In this document: positions 1 to 5,298 of the stretch, one piece after another
How the letters are laid out: every line of letters starts with the position of its first letter
Position numbering within the stretch: position 1 is the first letter of the stretch
Source: Bacteroidota bacterium
GTDB taxonomy: Bacteria > Bacteroidota > Bacteroidia > Flavobacteriales_F > PHOS-HE28
Direction: 5' to 3'
DNA length: 5,298 nt
NCBI GenBank assembly: GCA_023430945.1
Contig: JAEYYE010000029.1
Span: 1-5,298 of the forward strand
Position numbers and translations under genes: made by a program
Notes under the pieces: model-generated
Told to the model about the DNA's origin: nothing
The model's database searches: none
What the model saw: the letters and a program-made list of their open reading frames with translations, nothing else

Positions 1-1863
<1,863 letters not shown>

Positions 1864-1875
1864 TCCTCCTGGAAT

Positions 1876-1883
1876 TATCTTTG
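1876..1883 (+). promoter_or_regulatory. Probable Bacteroidetes-type -7 element (TATCTTTG) for the DUF4160/DUF2442 pair
   Basis: TATCTTTG matches the Bacteroidetes housekeeping -7 consensus TAnnTTTG exactly. It lies 12 bases past the scpA stop and only 7 bases before the ATG at 1891. Transcription would then begin within a few bases of the ATG, giving a leaderless or nearly leaderless mRNA. The nearest upstream TTG (1846-1848) is 27 bases away, longer than the usual spacing of about 19, so the -33 element is weak or absent. The identical octamer precedes rpsO, which supports the call. Confidence 0.5.
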
Positions 1884-1890
1884 AAAGTCG

Positions 1891-2139
1891 ATGACGCCCA
1901 AGCCGCTGCTCGAAGATGGCTACAGCTTCTATTTTTTCAGCAATGAGAACGCCGAACCGCCACATGTGCATGTCAGCAAAGGTGGCGGAACTGCCAAATG
2001 GTGGTTGCAGCCCGAACCTGATGAGAAATTCTCATACGGTTTCAATGTCGCTCAGCGCAGGCGGATCAAACAATTGATACACGTTCACCATGCCCATCTC
2101 CTCAAAGCGTGGCACGCGCACTTCGGCACCAAAGGCTGA
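1891..2139 (+). CDS. DUF4160 domain protein, function unknown
   Basis: This 82-residue protein matches DUF4160 over its whole length: an aromatic opening strand (GYSFYFFSNE, residues 10-19), the hallmark PHVHV (residues 24-28), a Gly/Ala turn leading to AKWWLQP (35-41), a GF motif (50-51), then a helix with HVHHAHLLKAWHAHF (64-78). It is small and basic with no signal peptide or membrane segment, so it is probably cytosolic. The ATG at 1891 is the first start after an in-frame TGA at 1882-1884, so no longer form exists. The DUF2442 gene begins inside its 3' end. Family members often sit beside DUF2442 genes, as here. Their biochemical role is unknown to me; a toxin-antitoxin-like or regulatory function is only a guess. 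The several histidines could bind metal, which is also speculation. Confidence 0.85.
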   Translation: MTPKPLLEDGYSFYFFSNENAEPPHVHVSKGGGTAKWWLQPEPDEKFSYGFNVAQRRRIKQLIHVHHAHLLKAWHAHFGTKG

Positions 2140-2521
2140 CCTGCGTTCAGATGATCCCCTGGATCGGTTGATCCACGAAGGAGGCCTGCGAATAGTGGAA
2201 GTTGAACCGTTGGCACACCAAGGTGTGCTGGTAGTGATGCTCAACACAGGCGAACCGATGATGGTGCGCACCGATCATTTCCCCCGGCTGGCGAAGGCCG
2301 ACCAAGCGCAACTCGATGGCTGGGAGATCATCGCTGCTGGCACTGCGATCGGCTGGGAAGGTTTGAACGAACATCTTTCCTTGAAGGGATTTCTTACTAC
2401 CGCTGTGCGTAATGAGGTGATCGATCGGCTGCGATCGCGTCTCGCCGAGATCGATCCCAAACACAGATCGAAGCCGATGACTGGACAAAGAGTGAAAAAG
2501 AAGGTGAGCACGAAGAGATAG
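2090..2521 (+). CDS. DUF2442 domain protein, function unknown
   Basis: This 143-residue protein has a basic, probably disordered N-terminus (residues 1-19), a DDPLDRLIHEGG helix (21-32), a DUF2442 core (about 33-103) and a Lys/Arg-rich tail ending VKKKVSTKR. The core shows the family pattern: LRIVEVEPLAHQGVLVVMLNTGE, then WEIIAAGTAIGWEGLNEHLSLKGFL in two blocks (the usual W-E-I-I ... G-I-x-W-x-x-L-x-E-x-L-S-x-x-G-L signature). The ATG at 2090 lies 50 bases inside the DUF4160 gene in another frame. It is the only ATG upstream of the domain (TTG at 2168 is the alternative), and the extension it gives resembles that of relatives as I recall them. The overlap implies translational coupling with DUF4160 on one mRNA. 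The basic ends suggest nucleic-acid contact, but that is inference. The TAG stop is at 2519-2521. Confidence 0.82.
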   Translation: MPISSKRGTRTSAPKADLRSDDPLDRLIHEGGLRIVEVEPLAHQGVLVVMLNTGEPMMVRTDHFPRLAKADQAQLDGWEIIAAGTAIGWEGLNEHLSLKGFLTTAVRNEVIDRLRSRLAEIDPKHRSKPMTGQRVKKKVSTKR

Positions 2522-2593
2522 TGGTCTATTCCAGCTCCTTCGGATCGAAATTCAGATCAGACGACCACCCGATCCACCATAAGCAAAAACTTC

Positions 2594-2601
2594 TATCTTT
2601 G
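2594..2601 (+). promoter_or_regulatory. Probable Bacteroidetes-type -7 element (TATCTTTG) for rpsO
   Basis: TATCTTTG matches TAnnTTTG exactly and is followed by GCC-rich DNA, a context I recall from Flavobacteriales gene starts. It lies 21 bases before the rpsO ATG, predicting a leader of about 15 bases. No clear TTG -33 element is seen about 19-23 bases upstream. The whole gap 2522-2622 holds nothing else I can name; a weak inverted pair GTGGTC (2521-2526) and GACCAC (2563-2568) has a 36-base loop and no T-tract, so it is not called a terminator. Confidence 0.6.
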
Positions 2602-2622
2602 CCGCCTGTTTCGAACACGACC

Positions 2623-2892
2623 ATGTACCTGACAACCGAAGCCAAGAAGGAGATCTTCAAGCAGCACGGGGGTTCCGCGAAGAACACCGGCGCCGCTGAA
2701 AGCCAGATCGCGCTCTTCACCCAGCGCATCAATCACCTCACCGGCCATTTGAAAGCGAACAAGAAGGACCACGGCACTGAAAAGGCCCTGGTCACACTGG
2801 TGGGCAAGCGCAAGCAACTGCTCGCTTACCTGAAGATGTACGATATCGAACGGTATCGTGCCATCATCGGGAAACTGGGCCTGCGTAAGTAA
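2623..2892 (+). CDS. rpsO: 30S ribosomal protein S15
   Basis: S15 is a primary 16S rRNA-binding protein of the small-subunit platform; it binds the central-domain helix 20/22 junction and also takes part in an intersubunit bridge. The 89-residue product has the usual full length. It shows the four-helix pattern with the family blocks TGAAESQIALFTQRINHLTGHL (residues about 22-43, in two parts NTGAAESQ and IALFTQRINHLTGHL), KANKKDHGTEKAL, LVGKRKQLLAYLK and DIERYRAIIGKLGLRK at the C-terminus. The D-H of the NKKDHGT loop keeps the residues expected at the rRNA contact. The ATG at 2623 gives the family-standard MYLTTEAKKE opening; the GTG at 2521 would add 34 atypical residues. It has its own probable promoter 21 bases upstream and a strong terminator downstream. 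pnp follows, the widely conserved rpsO-pnp order. Confidence 0.98.
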   Translation: MYLTTEAKKEIFKQHGGSAKNTGAAESQIALFTQRINHLTGHLKANKKDHGTEKALVTLVGKRKQLLAYLKMYDIERYRAIIGKLGLRK

Positions 2893-2901
2893 TTCAGGGG
2901 T

Positions 2902-2919
2902 TTGCCAGTATTCTGGCAG
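2902..2919 (+). other. Small hairpin just after the rpsO stop codon
   Basis: TGCCAG (2903-2908) and CTGGCA (2913-2918) form a perfect 6-bp stem around a TATT loop, with a further T-G wobble outside it. It begins 10 bases after the rpsO TAA and has no T-tract, so it is not an intrinsic terminator itself. It may protect the rpsO mRNA 3' end or be incidental. Confidence 0.45.
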
Positions 2920-2952
2920 ATCCATGAGCACAGGTTTGAAAGAATTTGGATC

Positions 2953-2990
2953 GAAAGGGGGCGATCGTTTTCACGGTCGCCCCTTTCTTT
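2953..2990 (+). terminator. Strong Rho-independent terminator after rpsO
   Basis: The left arm GAAAGGGGGCGATCG (2953-2967) pairs with CGGTCGCCCCTTTC (2974-2987) around a TTTTCA loop. That is about 14-15 pairs with one bulged G and one T-G wobble, followed by TTT and an AT-rich stretch. The stem is GC-rich at its centre, with an A-tract on the 5' side matching the T-tract on the 3' side. It sits 60 bases past the rpsO stop and 108 bases before pnp, so it should end most rpsO transcripts before pnp. Confidence 0.88.
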
Positions 2991-2999
2991 ATACCGAAC

Positions 3000-3016
3000 T
3001 CCTGAGAGGGTCAGGA
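3000..3016 (+). other. Short hairpin at the start of the pnp leader region
   Basis: TCCTGA (3000-3005) and TCAGGA (3011-3016) form a 6-bp perfect stem with a GAGGG loop. It comes directly before the twin palindromes and makes the first of three consecutive stem-loops between the rpsO terminator and pnp. It is short enough to be chance on its own. Confidence 0.4.
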
Positions 3017-3018
3017 AA

Positions 3019-3080
3019 GCGTGAGATCTCACGCAGCAAATAAGAGGACCGGGCGTGGGATCTCACGCCCCAACAAGAGG
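3019..3080. promoter_or_regulatory. Twin palindromes in a degenerate tandem duplication upstream of pnp
   Basis: Palindrome 1 (3019-3034) is a perfect 16-base dyad with arms GCGTGAGA and TCTCACGC. Palindrome 2 (3051-3070) is a 20-base dyad with arms GGGCGTGGGA and TCTCACGCCC, imperfect by a single pair that becomes G-U in RNA. Their centres are 34 bases apart. Each is followed by a short A-rich spacer and AAGAGG (3042-3047 and 3075-3080), so the whole unit looks duplicated with a 1-base indel. As RNA each folds into a 6-8 bp hairpin with a GATC loop; as DNA each is a symmetrical protein-binding site. Being palindromes with the same core, they can also pair with each other. The location 18-79 bases before the pnp ATG fits a leader control element or operator pair. 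No TAnnTTTG promoter box is visible between 2893 and 3097. Confidence 0.6.
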
Positions 3081-3097
3081 TAAACGAAGAGAAAAGA

Positions 3098-5298
3098 ATG
3101 AGACCACAAGGAATTACCCGCACCATCGAAATGCCCGATGGCCGCAACATCACGCTGGAGACCGGCGTGCTGGCCAAACAGGCAGATGGATCGGTCACCG
3201 TTCGGATCGGCGATACGATCCTGCTGGCGACCGTTGTCGCTACCAAGGAAGCCCGTGAAGGGATCGATTTCCTGCCCCTGCAGGTGGAATACAGGGAGAA
3301 ATTCAGCGCTGCCGGCCGTTTCCCCGGTGGTTACTTCAAGCGCGAATCACGCCCCAGCGATCACGAAGTGCTCACAAGCCGCCTGGTGGATCGGGCGATC
3401 CGCCCGCTGTTCCCCGATGATTACCATGGCGATACCCAGGTGATCATCTCGCTGATGAGCAGCGATAAGAGAAATCCTTCCGATGCCATCGCCTGCCTGG
3501 CCGCTTCCGCAGCTATCGCGGTGAGCGACATCCCGTTCGCCGGACCGGTGAGCGAAGTACGCGTGGCACGGATCGATGGCCGCTGGGTGATCAACCCCGA
3601 AATGGGCGAAATGGAGAAGGCCGACATCGACCTGATCGTGGCTGGTACCAGCCGCGACATCCTGATGGTGGAAGGTGAGATGAAGGAAGTGCAGGAGGCC
3701 GACATGATCGAGGCGATCAAGCGCGGTCATGAGGTGATCCAGATGCAGTGCAACGCACTTGCCGAATTCGGCGCGGCGGTGGCGAAGAGCCAGCCCAAGC
3801 GCACCTACGAGCATGAAGCGGTGAACCCGGAATTGGAGAAGCGGATCTATGAATTCTGCTACCAGCGCTATTATGATCTGGCGATGAATCCCAGCTCGAA
3901 GGAAGAGCGTGGCGCGAATTTCAAGCAGGTGAAGGACGATTTCATGGCAACGCTCACCGATGAGGAGATCCTGGTCGCGGACAAAGCGATGCTCGCGCGC
4001 TATTTCAAGAAAGTACAGAAGAAGGCCGTGAGGAACGTTGTGCTCGATCACGGAAAGCGCCTTGATGGCCGCCGCACCGATGAGATCCGCCCGATCTGGA
4101 GCGAAGTGGATGTGCTGCCTGGAACACACGGCAGCGCCATCTTCACCCGTGGTGAAACGCAGGCGATCAACATGGTAACCCTCGGTTCCTCCATGGATGA
4201 ACAGACCGTTGATCTGGCAACGAAGAAGGGCAGCGAGAACTTCATGCTGCATTACAACTTCCCGAGCTTCAGTACCGGTGAAGTAAAACCGATCCGCGGC
4301 CCCGGCCGTCGTGAAGTCGGTCACGGAAATCTGGCGCTCCGCGCCTTGAAGCCGGTGATCCCCGGTCTTCCGACCAATCCGTATACGATCCGCCTGAACT
4401 GCGACATCCTTGAAAGCAATGGATCGAGCTCCATGGCCACTGTTTGCAGCGGAACACTTGCGCTGATGGATGCCGGAGTGAAGATCAGTGCGCCGGTGAG
4501 CGGTATCGCAATGGGGATGATCAGCGATGGCACGCGTCATGCGATCCTCAGCGATATCCTTGGCGATGAGGATTTCCTCGGCGACATGGATTTCAAGATC
4601 TGCGGAACCGCGAAAGGCATCACCGCGACGCAGATGGATATGAAGGTCGATGGGCTTCCGTATGAAGTACTTGCACAAGCGCTGGAGCAGGCGCGCGTTG
4701 GCCGCCTGCACATATTGCAGGAAATGCTGAAGACGCTCGATCAGCCGCGTGAAGATTACAAGGCGCACGCACCACGGATCATCACCATCGAGATCCCGAA
4801 GGAATCGATCGGCGCTGTGATCGGGCCAGGCGGCCGTGTGATCCAGGAGATCCAGGCGGAAACAGGCGCGCACATCTCGATCGACGAAGTGGATGGCCGC
4901 GGCGTGGTGGAGATCATGAGCGAGAACAAGGCCAGCATCGATGCGGCCCTGGCGCGTGTGAACGCGATCGCGAACCCGGCACAGGCGGAAGTTGGCGCCA
5001 CTTACAAAGGCAAAGTGAAAACGATCATGCCGTATGGCGCGTTCGTGGAAGTATTGCCCGGCACCGACGGTTTGCTTCACGTGAGCGAACTCGATTGGAA
5101 ACGGATCGAGCGCGTGGAGGATGTGCTGAAGGAAGGCGACATGGTGGAATTCCAGGTGACCGGAAAAGATCCGCGCAGCGGAAAGCTGAAACTGAGCCGC
5201 CGTGTTCTATTGCCGAAGCCCGAAGGTTACGTGGAACGTGCCGATAACGGTGATGGTGGCGAACGCCGCGAGCGTCGTGATGATCGGCCACGCCGCGA
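3098..5298 (+). CDS. pnp: Polynucleotide phosphorylase (PNPase), 3'-truncated by window
   Basis: PNPase is the phosphate-dependent 3'-to-5' exoribonuclease of RNA decay (EC 2.7.7.8), normally a trimer with RNA threaded through its pore. The 733 visible codons give: RNase PH core 1 (residues about 10-145) with the pore loop PGGYFKRE at 77-84 in place of the enterobacterial FFRR type; the helical linker domain (about 247-310); RNase PH core 2 (about 318-540) with GPGRREVGHG (R404, R405, H409) and SNGSSSMA for phosphate and RNA; GDEDFLGDMDF with D490 and D496 matching the catalytic Asp pair D486/D492 of E. coli; a KH domain (about 561-628) with GPGG at 576-579; and an S1 domain (about 631-702). 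The last residues begin an Arg/Asp/Glu-rich tail and the frame is still open at the end. The ATG at 3098 gives the normal family N-terminus; A-rich sequence precedes it and a clear Shine-Dalgarno is absent. It probably uses control separate from rpsO. Confidence 0.98.
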   Translation, partial: MRPQGITRTIEMPDGRNITLETGVLAKQADGSVTVRIGDTILLATVVATKEAREGIDFLPLQVEYREKFSAAGRFPGGYFKRESRPSDHEVLTSRLVDRAIRPLFPDDYHGDTQVIISLMSSDKRNPSDAIACLAASAAIAVSDIPFAGPVSEVRVARIDGRWVINPEMGEMEKADIDLIVAGTSRDILMVEGEMKEVQEADMIEAIKRGHEVIQMQCNALAEFGAAVAKSQPKRTYEHEAVNPELEKRIYEFCYQRYYDLAMNPSSKEERGANFKQVKDDFMATLTDEEILVADKAMLARYFKKVQKKAVRNVVLDHGKRLDGRRTDEIRPIWSEVDVLPGTHGSAIFTRGETQAINMVTLGSSMDEQTVDLATKKGSENFMLHYNFPSFSTGEVKPIRGPGRREVGHGNLALRALKPVIPGLPTNPYTIRLNCDILESNGSSSMATVCSGTLALMDAGVKISAPVSGIAMGMISDGTRHAILSDILGDEDFLGDMDFKICGTAKGITATQMDMKVDGLPYEVLAQALEQARVGRLHILQEMLKTLDQPREDYKAHAPRIITIEIPKESIGAVIGPGGRVIQEIQAETGAHISIDEVDGRGVVEIMSENKASIDAALARVNAIANPAQAEVGATYKGKVKTIMPYGAFVEVLPGTDGLLHVSELDWKRIERVEDVLKEGDMVEFQVTGKDPRSGKLKLSRRVLLPKPEGYVERADNGDGGERRERRDDRPRR

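Noticed and set aside
2521..2568. Inverted pair GTGGTC / GACCAC as a terminator for the DUF pair
   Set aside because: It has only 6 pairs with a 36-base loop and no following T-tract.
2526..2600. A - strand reading that ends in DLNFDPKELE, resembling a protein C-terminus
   Set aside because: The upstream part of that frame is antisense to rpsO and there is no start or family match. A decayed gene remnant cannot be excluded but is not supported.
2521..2622. An N-terminal extension of S15 starting at GTG 2521
   Set aside because: It would add 34 residues not found in S15 proteins and would place the TAnnTTTG promoter inside the coding region; ATG 2623 gives the standard length.
2858..3043. 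A 61-codon + strand open frame across the rpsO-pnp gap
   Set aside because: It overlaps the rpsO 3' end, runs through the terminator stem and the first palindrome, and has no protein-like features.
3347..5080. A 577-codon open frame on the - strand opposite pnp
   Set aside because: It is fully antisense to an unmistakable PNPase with intact catalytic motifs. The translation is rich in His, Arg, Asp and Leu, as expected from the complement of this codon usage, and it matches no family I know.

Overview
The window looks like chromosomal housekeeping DNA from a Bacteroidota bacterium, most likely a Flavobacteriales-type environmental lineage with GC a little above half by eye. Four things point there: two exact TAnnTTTG boxes (the Bacteroidetes -7 promoter element) just upstream of start codons, no convincing Shine-Dalgarno sequences, the Bacteroidetes style of the S15 and PNPase proteins (for example PGGYFKRE in PNPase), and a GAAGTC-type heptamer inverted repeat that I recall from intergenic DNA of this phylum. 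The taxon is an inference. All genes read on the + strand and no gap between genes exceeds about 205 bases.

Layout. Positions 1-1863 hold the 3' part of the methylmalonyl-CoA mutase large subunit (scpA/mutB); its 5' end lies outside the window. In the linker before the B12 domain it carries an in-frame, repeat-derived insertion at 1192-1261. Twenty-seven bases later a probable promoter opens a two-gene unit of unknown function: a DUF4160 protein (1891-2139) and a DUF2442 protein (2090-2521), overlapping by 50 bases. Next come a second TAnnTTTG promoter (2594-2601), ribosomal protein S15 (rpsO, 2623-2892), a strong intrinsic terminator (2953-2990), a structured leader with twin palindromes (3000-3080), and polynucleotide phosphorylase (pnp, 3098 to beyond the window end).

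How it fits together. scpA serves succinyl-CoA/methylmalonyl-CoA interconversion. rpsO and pnp form the widely conserved translation and RNA-decay neighbourhood, but here a terminator separates them and the structured leader leaves room for separate, perhaps auto-regulatory, control of pnp. The DUF4160/DUF2442 pair is an accessory unit sitting between the metabolic gene and the housekeeping block. I see no CRISPR array, tRNA, rRNA, transposase or phage gene. The points most worth a second look are the repeat that has become coding sequence inside scpA, the duplicated palindrome ahead of pnp, and the overlapping DUF pair with its own near-leaderless promoter.
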